From assembly GCF_947494025.1 (NCBI RefSeq), contig NZ_CANLTQ010000007.1, forward strand, positions 62,001 through 126,000: a stretch of 64,000 bases of DNA, in the 5' to 3' direction. The translations under genes were made by a program, and so were the position numbers. The notes beneath the pieces are model-generated. The model did no database searches. It saw nothing but the letters and a program-made list of their open reading frames with translations, and had not been told where the DNA came from. Every line of letters begins with the position of its first letter. Within the stretch, counting starts at the first letter, position 1. Below, piece after piece: positions 7,497 to 16,182 of the stretch. This DNA is from an uncultured Jannaschia sp. Its GTDB lineage: Bacteria > Pseudomonadota > Alphaproteobacteria > Rhodobacterales > Rhodobacteraceae.

Positions 7497-8525
7497 ATGC
7501 GCGGCAGCAAGATCATCCATGTCGTCTCCGCCCATGCCGAGGGGGAGGTGGGCGACGTGATCGTGGGAGGCGTCGCGCCGCCGCCGGGCGAGACTCTCTG
7601 GGAGCAGCGGCGCTGGATCGCCGAGGACGGGACGCTCCGCGACTTCCTGCTGAACGAGCCGCGGGGCGGGGTGTTCCGGCATGTCAACCTGCTGGTCCCG
7701 CCGAAGCATCCGGAGGCGCAGGCCGCCTTCATCATCATGGAGCCGGCCGACACGCCGCCGATGTCGGGCTCCAACGCGATCTGCGTGGCGACGGTGCTGC
7801 TCGAGACCGGGATCGTGCCGATGCGGGAGCCGGTGACGGAGATGGTTCTGGAAGCGCCCGGCGGCCTCGTCCGGGTCCGCGCCGAATGCCACGCGGGCCG
7901 GGCGGCGCGGATCGCGGTCGAGAACGTGCCGGCCTTCGCGCACCGGATGGCGGTCCCGCTGGAGGTCGAGGGGCTGGGCACGCTGATCGTGGACACGGCT
8001 TGGGGCGGGGACAGCTTCGTCGTGGTGGATCCGGACGCGCTCGGCGTGACGCTCGCACGGGACGCGGCGCGCGAGCTCGCCGAGACGGGCGTCCGCATCA
8101 CCGCGGCGGCCGACGCGCAGATGCCGTTCGTCCACCCGGAGCGGCCCGACTGGACGCACCATTCCTTCTGCCTCTTCGCTGGCCCGGTCGCCCGCGGTGC
8201 ACGGTCACTGCGGGCCGCTTCGGTCGTGGCGATCCGCCCCGGCAAGATCGACCGCTCTCCCACGGGCACGGCGGTCTCGGCGCGGATGGCGCTTCTGCAT
8301 GCGCGGGGCGAGATGGGGACGGGCGACGTGTTCACCGGCGTCTCGATCCTCGGCACGACCTTCGAGGGCCGCATCCTCGGGGCGGCGCGGATCGGGGGCC
8401 GCCCCGCGATCCGGCCGGAGATCGCCGGGCGGGCCTGGATCACCGGGACGCATCAGCACATGCTCGACCCGGACGATCCCTGGCCCCGCGGCTACCGGCT
8501 TTCGGATACGTGGCCGGGGGGCTGA
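7497..8525 (+). CDS. Proline racemase superfamily protein (trans-3-hydroxyproline dehydratase-like)
   Basis: A 342-residue protein of the proline racemase / 4-hydroxyproline epimerase / trans-3-hydroxy-L-proline dehydratase superfamily. Family blocks are present: EPRGG near 55, [17 protein letters not shown] at 89-105, WGGDSF at 169-174 and [10 protein letters not shown] at 249-258. The two catalytic thiol positions are Ser90 (MSGSN) and Thr256 (SPTGT) instead of Cys/Cys (racemase/epimerase) or Cys/Thr (dehydratase). Loss of the second Cys argues for a dehydratase-like rather than racemase reaction; the substrate is unproven. GAGGAGGGGG precedes the ATG at 7497. The next gene downstream converges on it. 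Confidence 0.88.
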   Translation: MRGSKIIHVVSAHAEGEVGDVIVGGVAPPPGETLWEQRRWIAEDGTLRDFLLNEPRGGVFRHVNLLVPPKHPEAQAAFIIMEPADTPPMSGSNAICVATVLLETGIVPMREPVTEMVLEAPGGLVRVRAECHAGRAARIAVENVPAFAHRMAVPLEVEGLGTLIVDTAWGGDSFVVVDPDALGVTLARDAARELAETGVRITAAADAQMPFVHPERPDWTHHSFCLFAGPVARGARSLRAASVVAIRPGKIDRSPTGTAVSARMALLHARGEMGTGDVFTGVSILGTTFEGRILGAARIGGRPAIRPEIAGRAWITGTHQHMLDPDDPWPRGYRLSDTWPGG

Positions 8526-8529
8526 GGTT

Positions 8530-9594
8530 TCAGGCCGCCTCGAACAACCAGACGCCGTCGTCGCGTTCCGTCCGGCGGGCGCGGCCGGAAAGATGCAGGT
8601 GCTGCAGATGCGCGATCGCCTCGAAGAAGGCGAGGCCGTAGATCCGCTCGTCCACCCAGCGCTTGAAGAGCGGCGCGAAGCATTCGCCGCCGGTGCGCGG
8701 CTCCGCCAGATGCGCATGGAGCCGGTTGAGCGCGGCGACGTGGTTCTGCCGCAGCGAGACCATCCGCCGGGGCAGTCCGCGATAGGGCAGCTTGTGGCCC
8801 GGCAGGACGAGATGGCCGGGGCGCGCGAGCGGGGCAAGCCGGTCACAGGCCGCGAGCCAGTCGCCCACCGGATCCGCGCCCGCCTCCGTCGGATAAAGGC
8901 CGAGATTGGGCGAGATGCCGGGCAGGAGCTGATCGCCGCCGATGACGAGGTCGCCGTCTGCCTCGTAAAGCACCGCATGCTCCGGCGCGTGTCCGTCGCC
9001 TTGCGCGACATGCCAGCGCCGGCCGCCGAGGGCGATCTCGTCGCCCGCGCGGATGCGCGTGTAGCCCAGCGGCATGTCGGAGACGACGTCGGCGAAATTG
9101 AACGGTCGCTCATTTTGGCGCCGCGCCAGGATTTCGGGATCCATCCCCCAGCGGCGGCAGAAGGCGACCGTCCCCGGCACCATCTCCGTCTGGCGGTCGA
9201 GGTGAAGCATCCGCGCCAGCAACCAGGCGGTTCGCGTCGTCAGAAGCTCCGTGCCGTCCGACTGGAGCCAGCCCGCGAGACCGATATGATCGGGGTGGTG
9301 GTGCGTCACGAGGAGGCGCCGGACCGGGTCGCCGCCGAGCGGGCCGATGCGAAGCTTTCCCAGAAGGGCGCGGGTCCGCTTGGTGTCGAAGCCGGTATCG
9401 ACCATCGCCCAGCCATCACCTTCGCGCAGAAAGTAGACGTTGACGTGGTCGAGCGCCATCGGCAGCGGCAGCCGCGCCCAAAGGACGCCGGGCGCCACCT
9501 CCACGGCCTCGCCCTCCGGCGGAGCCTCCGGCCAGGGAAAGGTCAGCCCGGCATTGCCGTCCGGCAACGCCGTGTCCTCCGTGTCGTTCGGCAT
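8530..9594 (-). CDS. MBL-fold metallo-hydrolase
   Basis: A 354-residue metallo-beta-lactamase-fold protein. The metal-binding signature is VTHHHPDHIG (HxHxDH), with a further His in GDGHAPEHAV and Asp in IGGDQLLPG. A C-terminal helical extension (about residues 270-354) is typical of the MBL proteins with a winged-helix tail found beside acyl-CoA dehydrogenases. It is translationally coupled to the acyl-CoA dehydrogenase upstream: stop and start share one base (TGATG). The context suggests a thioesterase-like role in acyl-CoA turnover, by inference only. Confidence 0.93.
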   Translation of the reverse strand: MPNDTEDTALPDGNAGLTFPWPEAPPEGEAVEVAPGVLWARLPLPMALDHVNVYFLREGDGWAMVDTGFDTKRTRALLGKLRIGPLGGDPVRRLLVTHHHPDHIGLAGWLQSDGTELLTTRTAWLLARMLHLDRQTEMVPGTVAFCRRWGMDPEILARRQNERPFNFADVVSDMPLGYTRIRAGDEIALGGRRWHVAQGDGHAPEHAVLYEADGDLVIGGDQLLPGISPNLGLYPTEAGADPVGDWLAACDRLAPLARPGHLVLPGHKLPYRGLPRRMVSLRQNHVAALNRLHAHLAEPRTGGECFAPLFKRWVDERIYGLAFFEAIAHLQHLHLSGRARRTERDDGVWLFEAA

Positions 9595-11264
9595 CAGGCG
9601 GCGATCACGTCGTCCGTCACCGCGTAGAGTTCCTCCGCGCCGGTGCGGGCCTTCGCGATCTCGGCCAGCGCCTCGGGCAGAAGACGGCCGGCCGCGAACC
9701 GGGCGAGCGGCTGGCGTGCCGGGTCCGCCGCGGCCGCCTTCAGGTGATACCACACGCCCAGCACGCGGGCGAAGGCGGCGAGATAGGCGACCGCCCCGGC
9801 GAAGCGGTCCTGCATGTCGCGCTCCAGCAGAAACGTGGTAACGGCCCGAAGCTGCGAGACGGCGGCACGCAGGTCGTCGTCTCCGAACGCCTCGATCTCG
9901 TCCAGAAGCGCGTGGGCGGCCGCGCCGCCGTCGGCGAGCTTGCGGCCAACGAGGTCCATCGCCTGAATCCCGTTCGTCCCCTCGTAGATGGAGGTCACGC
10001 GTACGTCGCGGACGAACTGCGCGGCACCCGTCTCCTCGATGATGCCCATGCCGCCATGCACCTGCACCCCCTCGGAGGCGACCTTGATCCCGGTCTCCGT
10101 TCCGTAGGCCTTGGCGATGGGCGTCAGGAACGCGCCCCGGGCGCGCCAGGCGGCATCGTCGGTGGCGCGCGCCATGTCGAGCGAGACCGCGCAGTCGAGG
10201 GCGATGGCGCGGGCGGCGAAGGTCTCCGCCTTCATCGAGAGCACCATGCGGCGCACGTCCGCATGGGCGAGGATCGTGCCCTCGCCGTGATGGGTGCGGC
10301 CCTGCTTGCGTTCCAGCGCATAGCCCGTCGCATGCTGCAGCGCCGCCTCCGCGACCGAAAGGCCCTGCACGCCGACGCCGAGGCGGGCGTTGTTCATCAT
10401 CGTGAACATCGCGGCCATGCCGCGGTGCGGCTCCCCCACCAGCCATCCGGTGGCGCCGTCGTACTGCATCACCGCGGTCGGCGAGCCGTGCAGGCCCAGC
10501 TTGTGCTCGAGCGAGACGACCTTGAGATCGTTCGCCCGTCCGGCCCGCCCGTCGGCATCGGGCAGGCGCTTCGGGACCATGAAGAGACTGATGCCCCGCG
10601 TGCCCGCCGCCGCGTCGGGCAGGCGGGCGAGAACGAGGTGGCAGACATTCTCGGTGAAGTCGTTGTCGGCCCAGGAAATGTAGATCTTCTGGCCGGTGAT
10701 CCGGTAGGTCCCGTCCCCGGCCGGTTCGGCCCTGGCGCGGAGCGCGCCGACGTCGGAGCCCGCCTGCGGCTCGGTCAGGTTCATCGTGCCGCACCATTCG
10801 CCGGAGACGAGCTTCGGAATGTAGAGATCGCGGATCTCGTCGGAGGCATGCGCCTCGAGCGCCTCGATCTGGCCCTGTGTCATCAGCGGATTGAGTTGCA
10901 GCGCGAGGCAGGCGGAGCCCATCATCTCGTTCACCGCCATCGTCAGCGCGAGCGGCAGGCCCATCCCGCCATGAGCGGACGCGGCCGACATGCCGAGCCA
11001 GCCGCCCTCGGCGATGGTCCGGAACCCCTCGGCGAAGCCCGGCGAGGTCCGCACCACGCCGTTCTCCAGGCGGGCGGGATGAAGGTCGCCCTGCCGATTG
11101 AGCGGGGCCAGCACGTCTTCGCACATCCGCCCCGCCTCCGAGAGGATCGCCGATACCGTGTCGGGCGTGGCCTCCGCGAACGTCTCCGTCGCCACCACCC
11201 GGTCGAACCCCACCACCCGGTCGAGGACAAAGCGGATCTCGGCGACGGGCGCGCGGTAGGGCAT
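9594..11264 (-). CDS. Acyl-CoA dehydrogenase, DmdC-like
   Basis: A 556-residue flavoprotein of the long acyl-CoA dehydrogenase group that includes 3-methylmercaptopropionyl-CoA dehydrogenase (DmdC). Visible are MNLTEPQAGSDVGALRARA, the strand ITGQKIYISW, FMVPKR, and the C-terminal active-site region EGVQVHGGMGI followed by IYEGTNGIQAMDLVGRKL, then a C-terminal helical domain typical of this subgroup. The start at 11264 (MPYRAPV) has GGGAG upstream; an in-frame ATG at 11279 lacks a good SD. It forms a two-gene operon with the MBL hydrolase. Assignment as true DmdC cannot be made by eye. Confidence 0.92.
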   Translation of the reverse strand: MPYRAPVAEIRFVLDRVVGFDRVVATETFAEATPDTVSAILSEAGRMCEDVLAPLNRQGDLHPARLENGVVRTSPGFAEGFRTIAEGGWLGMSAASAHGGMGLPLALTMAVNEMMGSACLALQLNPLMTQGQIEALEAHASDEIRDLYIPKLVSGEWCGTMNLTEPQAGSDVGALRARAEPAGDGTYRITGQKIYISWADNDFTENVCHLVLARLPDAAAGTRGISLFMVPKRLPDADGRAGRANDLKVVSLEHKLGLHGSPTAVMQYDGATGWLVGEPHRGMAAMFTMMNNARLGVGVQGLSVAEAALQHATGYALERKQGRTHHGEGTILAHADVRRMVLSMKAETFAARAIALDCAVSLDMARATDDAAWRARGAFLTPIAKAYGTETGIKVASEGVQVHGGMGIIEETGAAQFVRDVRVTSIYEGTNGIQAMDLVGRKLADGGAAAHALLDEIEAFGDDDLRAAVSQLRAVTTFLLERDMQDRFAGAVAYLAAFARVLGVWYHLKAAAADPARQPLARFAAGRLLPEALAEIAKARTGAEELYAVTDDVIAA

Positions 11265-11340
11265 CGGGGAATCTCCCATTCGGGGCGCTGCCGTAGTAGG
11301 GCGCGCCGGACCATGCCATCAACCTAAGGCCAGCCTCGCG

Positions 11341-12297
11341 ATGCCAGCAACAGAAACACCGCGTCATACCGGGATTGCGGAAACGGCGGAAATCCTGCGC
11401 GGCGGTGGTCTCGCCGCGTTTCCGACGGAGACGGTCTACGGTCTCGGCGCGGATGCAACGGACGGGCGGGCGGTGGCACGGATCTTCGCGGCCAAGGGGC
11501 GGCCGTCCTTCAATCCGCTGATCGTTCACGTGCCCGACACGGCCGCTGCCCGCCGGGTCGCCGTGTTCGACCCCGTGGCGGAACGGCTGGCGGCGGCGTT
11601 CTGGCCGGGACCGCTGACGCTGGTCCTGCCGCTGCGCGCGGGGCACGGGCTGTCGCCGCTGGTGACGGCAGGGCTCGACACGGTGGGCCTGCGCGTCCCG
11701 GCGGGGGAGACGGCGCGGGCGCTGCTGCGCGCGGTCGGGCGGCCGGTGGCGGCGCCCTCGGCGAACCCCTCCGGCCGGATCTCGCCCACGCGGGCCGCGC
11801 ATGTGCGCGCGGGCCTGGGCGACGCGGTGGACGCGGTGCTCGACGGCGGGCCCTGCGCGGTGGGGCTCGAATCGACGATCCTTCGCACCGAGCCGCTCGC
11901 GCTCCTGCGGGCGGGCGGGCTTGCGGCGGAGGCGATCGAGGACCTGCTCGGCCGCGACCTGCCGCGCGACGACACGCCGGGCCGGGTCCAGGCACCGGGC
12001 CAGCTTGCCTCGCATTATGCGCCCTCCGTGCCGGTCCGTCTCGACGTGACGACGCGCGATCCGGACGCGTTTCTCCTCGGCTTCGGTCCGGTGGCGGGCG
12101 ACGCGACGCTGTCGGCCGCGGGCGATCCGGTCGAGGCGGCGGCGAACCTTTTCGACCTGCTGCATGCCGCGGATGCCTGCGCGCGGGCGACGGGGCGGGG
12201 GCGGATCGACGTCGCCCCGGTGCCCGAGACAGGGCTCGGCCGGGCGATCAACGACCGGCTGCGCCGTGCTGCGGCGCCCCGGATCGCGCAGGCGTGA
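11341..12297 (+). CDS. L-threonylcarbamoyladenylate synthase (Sua5/TsaC type)
   Basis: A 318-residue two-domain Sua5-type enzyme making threonylcarbamoyl-AMP from Thr, bicarbonate and ATP for the t6A37 tRNA modification. The YrdC domain (about 10-195) shows GLAAFPTETVYGLGADA, KGRPSFNPLIVHV, WPGPLTLVL and APSANPSGRISPT. The C-terminal Sua5 domain begins near PGQLASHYAP and ends in GRAINDRLRRAAAPR. The length fits Sua5 rather than single-domain TsaC. No strong SD lies before the ATG at 11341, but it gives the correct N-terminus. It is divergent from the acyl-CoA dehydrogenase. Confidence 0.95.
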   Translation: MPATETPRHTGIAETAEILRGGGLAAFPTETVYGLGADATDGRAVARIFAAKGRPSFNPLIVHVPDTAAARRVAVFDPVAERLAAAFWPGPLTLVLPLRAGHGLSPLVTAGLDTVGLRVPAGETARALLRAVGRPVAAPSANPSGRISPTRAAHVRAGLGDAVDAVLDGGPCAVGLESTILRTEPLALLRAGGLAAEAIEDLLGRDLPRDDTPGRVQAPGQLASHYAPSVPVRLDVTTRDPDAFLLGFGPVAGDATLSAAGDPVEAAANLFDLLHAADACARATGRGRIDVAPVPETGLGRAINDRLRRAAAPRIAQA

Positions 12298-12333
12298 CTC
12301 CCGTTCACGGAAGCGCCGTCGTAGAGGTCCGCG

Positions 12334-13119
12334 ATGCGCCGATTGCTCGCGATCCTGATGCTCCTGCTGCTTGCCACGCCCCTGCGGGCGCAGCCCGTCG
12401 ACGTCTCCGACGTCCTGTCCATCGAGGTCCTGCCCGGCTGGCGGACGGCGGAGGGGCGGCATCTGGCGGGGCTTCGTGTGCGGCTGCAGCCCGGCTGGAA
12501 AACCTATTGGCGCAGCGCCGGGGCCGCGGGGATCGCGCCCCGGATGGATTGGCGCGGCTCGCGCGGCGCGCGGTCGGTCACTCCGCTCTGGCCCAGGCCC
12601 ACGCTGTTCGGTCCGGCGGAGGCGCGCTCCATCGGCTATACATCCGATTTCGTCCTGCCGCTCGAAATCGTCGCGGCGACGTCGGGGCCGGTCGAGCTCA
12701 GCGGGGTTCTCGATCTCGGCGTCTGCGCGGATATCTGTCTGCCGGCGCGGGTTACGGTGCGCGCGGAGCTTCCGGCCGCCGGACGCCATGACCCGGCCAT
12801 CGCGAACGCGCTCGCGAACCGTCCGCGGCGGGTGGACGCCCCGGCACGCTGCACGCTGCGGCAGGGAACGGGGGGTCTGGTCCTCGCCGGCGAGATCGAC
12901 GTCGCGCCGCAGGGGCAAACGGAGGCGGTCGTCTTCGAACTTCCCGACCCTGCGGTCTGGATCACCGACGCTGACGTCACGCGCCGGGGGGCGCGCTTGC
13001 AGGCGCGGGCCGAGGTGATCGCGTCCGACCGCGCCGGTCTGTCCGTCGACCGCTCGCGTCTCCGGATCACGGTGATCGGTGAACGCGGCGCGGTGGAGAT
13101 TCTCGGTTGCACCGGCTGA
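12334..13119 (+). CDS. Protein-disulfide reductase DsbD N-terminal-domain protein
   Basis: A 261-residue exported protein. Residues 1-19 form a signal peptide (ends PLRAQ). The mature part matches the DsbD N-terminal immunoglobulin-like domain, with LQPGWKTYWRSAG (51-63), WPRPTLF, and the redox Cys pair in GVCADICLP (Cys131 and Cys135). It lacks the transmembrane and thioredoxin domains of full DsbD, so it probably acts with a separate CcdA/DsbD-beta protein in periplasmic thiol transfer. It follows the Sua5 gene by 36 bp on the same strand and may be cotranscribed. Confidence 0.9.
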   Translation: MRRLLAILMLLLLATPLRAQPVDVSDVLSIEVLPGWRTAEGRHLAGLRVRLQPGWKTYWRSAGAAGIAPRMDWRGSRGARSVTPLWPRPTLFGPAEARSIGYTSDFVLPLEIVAATSGPVELSGVLDLGVCADICLPARVTVRAELPAAGRHDPAIANALANRPRRVDAPARCTLRQGTGGLVLAGEIDVAPQGQTEAVVFELPDPAVWITDADVTRRGARLQARAEVIASDRAGLSVDRSRLRITVIGERGAVEILGCTG

Positions 13120-13218
13120 ACGGCGCGAGAAGATGCGGCAAGTTTTCGCAATTACCCTTATTCAGGGTTGAAGGCCTGCCGCCCGGGATCCATGTCTTTG
13201 GACACGGAGGATTGCGAG

Positions 13219-13347
13219 ATGCCGAAGGGTACGATCGAGAAGCTGGCCGATACCGTCAGGGACAAGTTGTCCGACCTCATGGGGTCGTTGGCTCCGCAAC
13301 CCGATGCGATTCCGATTCCCGTGCGCGATCAGGGCCGTCGCCGCTAG
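13219..13347 (+). CDS. Possible small protein (42 residues)
   Basis: A short ORF starts at an ATG preceded by GGAGG at 8-nt spacing (cacggaggattgcgag upstream). The product begins MPKGTIEKLADTVRDKLSDL, an amphipathic helix, and ends in a short Pro/Ile-rich and basic tail. The SD and the high-GC third positions support translation, but I do not recognise the family and the ORF is short. It lies 100 bp downstream of the DsbD-domain gene. Confidence 0.45.
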   Translation: MPKGTIEKLADTVRDKLSDLMGSLAPQPDAIPIPVRDQGRRR

Positions 13348-13987
13348 CGTGAGGCGATCGGAGGCGAGGGGCCTGTTCCCGCGATAGCCCGCTGACTTCC
13401 GACTGGGCGTGATACGCGTCGCAAATGTCGGTCGTTTTCTGTTCTCCGCCACCGGAGATCGCCGTCTGCTGCGTCGGCAGATGCGCGAATGATCGACTCG
13501 TCCAGCGTCTTTTGGGAGACATTTGGCCCAAGCGAGATCGCGATACCTTATTTGGTGAGAGGAGGTGGCGGAGCCGTTGGGCCCGGCGGCCACCTGTCTC
13601 TGCCGTCCAAGAAATTCGCATTATTGGATTTCATTCGCGGCACCTTTTGCGGAAGATGACCCTCCCGGCTGCTGCTTCGCAAGACACGAATATGTTCGTT
13701 GCCGGATCGACGCCATGATCGCAGCCACCGGAAATGGAGTCGTCTTTCGTCGGGATGACATTGCCCGCATCACAGCGGCAGGGAGCGGCGCCGTCCGGAA
13801 CCGGCCGGACCGACAACCGACAGACCTGGCGTAGGTGATGATTGTAGGCTGGGGGTGCGAATGAAGAATCGTGAAGGTGTCGTGAGTGTTTCGGAGCCCC
13901 TGCTTCTATTGCTCAGAGTGGAATTGTCCGGGCATTCCTGCTCGAACGTGACCGGAGCGGCCGGTCCGCAACTTCAAGGATGTCAGA
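13348..13987. other. Non-coding or decayed stretch at the edge of an accessory island
   Basis: About 640 bp without a convincing gene. Several frames are open but encode Cys/Arg/Trp-rich sequence unlike any family, and the GC content looks lower than in the flanking genes. An inverted repeat with 7-bp arms lies at 13563-13569 and 13589-13595. The promoter of the truncated GlpR-like gene probably lies near 13880-13980. The composition and the broken genes next to it suggest a decayed, acquired segment. Confidence 0.5.
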
Positions 13988-14424
13988 ATGACGGCGTCGT
14001 CAGTCGAACCCGAGCGAAGCCTCACCTTTTCCGAGCGCCACGAGTGCATCGTCGAGCTACTTCAATCCCGCGCGATGGTCACGATCGCGGATCTCGCGGA
14101 CCGCTTTCGCGTCTCGGCCGTTACAGTGCGCTCGGACCTTGCAACGCTCGAGCGCCGGCAATTGCTGCGGCGGGTGCGCGGCGGCGCGATCGCGGTGCAT
14201 CCGGCGCGCTTCGAACGTCCGACCGATGTGGCCCGGCTGAATTTCACGGCGGAAAAGAAGCGCATCGGTGCGGCGGCTGCCTTGCGGGTGCGTGATGGTG
14301 ACACGATCATCCTGGACAGTGGTTCGACCACGTTGGCAATGGCCGGCGCTCTCCCCCACACCCTGACCGATGTGGTCGTACTGACGAACTGCCTCGACAT
14401 CGGGCTTACGCTTCAGGACGGCGA
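13988..14424 (+). pseudogene. DeoR/GlpR-family transcriptional regulator, truncated by IS insertion
   Basis: The first ~145 codons of a DeoR/GlpR repressor. The N-terminal winged helix shows RHECIVELLQSRAMVTIADL, FRVSAVTVRSDLATLERRQLL and RRVRGGA. The sugar-phosphate sensor domain begins well (FTAEKKRIGAAAA, ILDSGSTTLAMA, VVLTNCLDIGLTLQ) and then breaks off at the left end of the IS5-family element at 14425, about 100 residues short of the family length. The reading frame runs on into IS sequence to a stop at 14581. The DNA-binding domain could still be made, but the sensor cannot fold. The other half of the gene is not in the window. Confidence 0.85.
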
Positions 14425-14825
14425 TGTTGCACAAAGCTTTCTGAACAGTGGGTTTCCCCTTACCCGCGTAAGATCGGGCGGCAGCCTCGATCTCAGCCCT
14501 TCCGAGTGCCGAGATGCGGTTCATGATGGCAATGCGGATCTGGATTTCGGCGGTCTGGCGGCGGGGGGTCTCGTGACATGATCCTCTCGCCGAAGAGCTT
14601 CAGGCAGTTCATACGCGCCTCGACCCGACTTCGGACGTGGTATTCCCCGCATCTCTTCCACAGCGCCCGGCCCGGATGTCGGGTCGCCCGCAGGATCTCG
14701 TTTCGCGCGATGGCAGCGGGACAGTTTTCCTTCCAGGCGCGACCGTTGCGGCGGCTGGGTATGACAGCGTTCGCACCTCGGCCGATGATCGCGCCATGGC
14801 ACCGCCGCGTGTCATACGCTCCATC

Positions 14826-14866
14826 CATTGCCCGGCAGGCGATTGCAGAGCAATCTGCCGAGAGGG
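14826..14866 (-). repeat. 41-nt palindromic insertion in the IS5 transposase, copy 2
   Basis: Compared with the IS5 family frame, 41 extra bases separate GTVTA from DGAYDT, the block with the second catalytic Asp. On the minus strand the insert starts CCCTCTCGGCAG and ends CTGCCGGGCAATG. It can fold as CGGCAG/CTGCCG with an inner ATTGC/GCAAT stem and a TCT loop. Its ends match those of the 39-nt copy at 15091-15129. The length is not a multiple of three, so it frameshifts the gene. Confidence 0.6.
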
Positions 14867-15090
14867 GGCAGTGACCGTGCCGATCGGCTCGTCCGGCGGG
14901 ATCTGCGCCAGCAGACCCGACAGCGGAGGACTGTCGCCCTGGCGGCTTGAAGTGAACTCGACCGCGCGCACATATCCCCCGTGCCCGCATCCATGGCGAT
15001 ATGCACGTTCCTCCACTGCCTCCGGCGTGACGGGCCATGCTTGCGGGCCAGCCACTCGCCATCCCCTCGGAACTCGATGCCGGTGCTGTC

Positions 15091-15129
15091 CGCTGCCCGG
15101 CAGGGTATCGCGAGCACTGCCCGAGAGGG
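15091..15129 (-). repeat. 39-nt palindromic insertion in the IS5 transposase, copy 1
   Basis: Between LPI and DSTG of the transposase, 13 in-frame extra codons interrupt the family sequence. On the minus strand the insert starts CCCTCTCGGGCAG and ends CCTGCCGGGCAGCG. It shares start, end and partial palindromic structure with the 41-nt insert at 14826-14866. It sits directly before the first catalytic Asp codon. Confidence 0.6.
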
Positions 15130-15547
15130 GATGGGCAGGTTCAGCGGCTGCCCGGATGCACGATACGGGATCTGCACCGCGATGCGTGCCTGGCGTCGGC
15201 AAAGCGTCGAGTAGTCTGGCACCGGCCAATCGAGCCCGGCCATCCGGATCAGGCTCTCCACCAACCCGACCGTCTGACGCAGCGGGAGGCCGAAGCGCAC
15301 CTTCAGCGTCAGACAGGTCTGGATCGAGGCATCCGAAAAGGTCTCGGGCCGTCCCCGCTTGCCGGACTTCTCCGCGTGCCAGAGCATCTCGGGATCGAAC
15401 CAGACCGTGAGCGAGCCGCGCCGGCGCAGCGACGCGTCGTAGGCTGACCAGTTCGTCGTGCGGTCGCGGGTCGGAGAAGGCGGCGGCATACCCCGAACCA
15501 ACCGTCACGAGTCACTTGGTGAATCCCTCGCATCGCTTTGCGCAACA

Positions 15548-16051
15548 ACGTTCGTCCCGGTCGCCATCGGTATCGACGAGGCTGGCCTCAACGACGATCG
15601 CGACATGATGCAGGAAATGCGGCTGGTGCAGATCCTGCACCGCCCGGCCGGGCACCGCGCGCCGGCCCCCTCGGCCGCGCAGGTGCTGCAAATGGCGACC
15701 GAACACGGTGCCGCGACCACGCCCTTTGCCGACAGGATCGGGCGGCTCGAGATCGGTCGCGACGCCGATCTGGTGCTGCTGGACTGGTCCCGGTTGACCT
15801 ATCCGTGGCAGGATCCCGCGCGTCCCTTTGCCGAGGTTCTGGTGCGCCGCGCCCGGCCAGAATTCGTGCGGCAGGTTCTGATCGGCGGTCGCAGCGTCCT
15901 TGAAGACGGGCGATTCGTGGCCGTGGATCGCCATCGGATACTCGATGAGATCGCTGCCAGTCTGAGCCATTCGCCACAATCCGGACAATCGCAGGGCAGG
16001 CTTGCAGCGGACCTTTTGCCTCATGTCGAACGGTTCTACGAGAACTGGTAA
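15548..16051 (+). pseudogene. Amidohydrolase family protein, C-terminal fragment
   Basis: The sequence right of the IS element encodes the last ~165 residues of a metal-dependent amidohydrolase of the cytosine deaminase/AtzB-TrzN type: VPVAIGIDEAGLNDDRDMMQ, a helix with ILHRPAGHRAP, MATEHGAATTPFADRIGRLE, then GRDADLVLLDW (the usual C-terminal beta-sandwich entry), VRQVLIGGRSVLEDGR, ending RFYENW. The N-terminal half with the HxH metal site is missing, so the fragment cannot be active. It and the truncated GlpR-like gene may once have bordered a larger catabolic locus. Confidence 0.85.
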
Positions 16052-16182
16052 GGGGCAAGGAGAGACGGGCGGATCGACTGTCGCCCGGCTTCAGGCCGAT
16101 CATTCCCCAATACAAGTCCGCCCGCATACACAAGCTCGCAACGATTCCGATGAGGAGAACATCGGTTGTCGCCGCCCCGTTT

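Larger units (their letters stand above)
14440..15501 (-). pseudogene. IS5-family transposase, multiply frameshifted with two palindromic insertions
   Basis: The IS5 transposase can be followed through several frames. N-terminal and first catalytic parts: RGSLTVWFDPEMLW, ETFSDASIQTCLTLKV, LDWPVPDYSTLCRRQ, then ADSTGIEFRGDGEWLARKHG. A shift at a C5 run (14976-14980, plus strand) leads to RAVEFTSSRQGDSPPLSGLL and IPPDEPIGTVTA. After a 41-nt insertion comes DGAYDTRRCHGAI, NEILRATRHPGRALWKR, YHVRSRVEARMNCLKL, and a further shift at a G6 run (14563-14568) leads to the C-terminal RIAIMNRISALGRAEIE. A second, 39-nt in-frame insertion lies just before the first catalytic Asp (DSTG). The enzyme is surely dead. 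Confidence 0.85.
14425..15547 (-). mobile_element. IS5-family insertion sequence, inactivated
   Basis: A 1123-bp element bounded by imperfect terminal inverted repeats: TGTTGCACAAAGC at 14425-14437 and GCTTTGCGCAACA at 15535-15547 (12 of 13 matching). It encodes an IS5-type DDE transposase on the minus strand. The flanks belong to two unrelated broken genes and show no obvious target duplication, which points to a deletion mediated by the element or recombination between two copies rather than a simple insertion. Confidence 0.85.

Noticed and set aside
8530-12918. A 1462-codon open frame on the minus strand
   Set aside because: Only the final 354 codons (MBL hydrolase) are real; the rest is out of frame with the acyl-CoA dehydrogenase and antisense to the Sua5 and DsbD-domain genes.
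13425-13834. Open frames in the 13.4-13.8 kb stretch
   Set aside because: Cys/Arg/Trp-rich translations, overlapping frames, no SD and no recognisable family; treated as non-coding or decayed.
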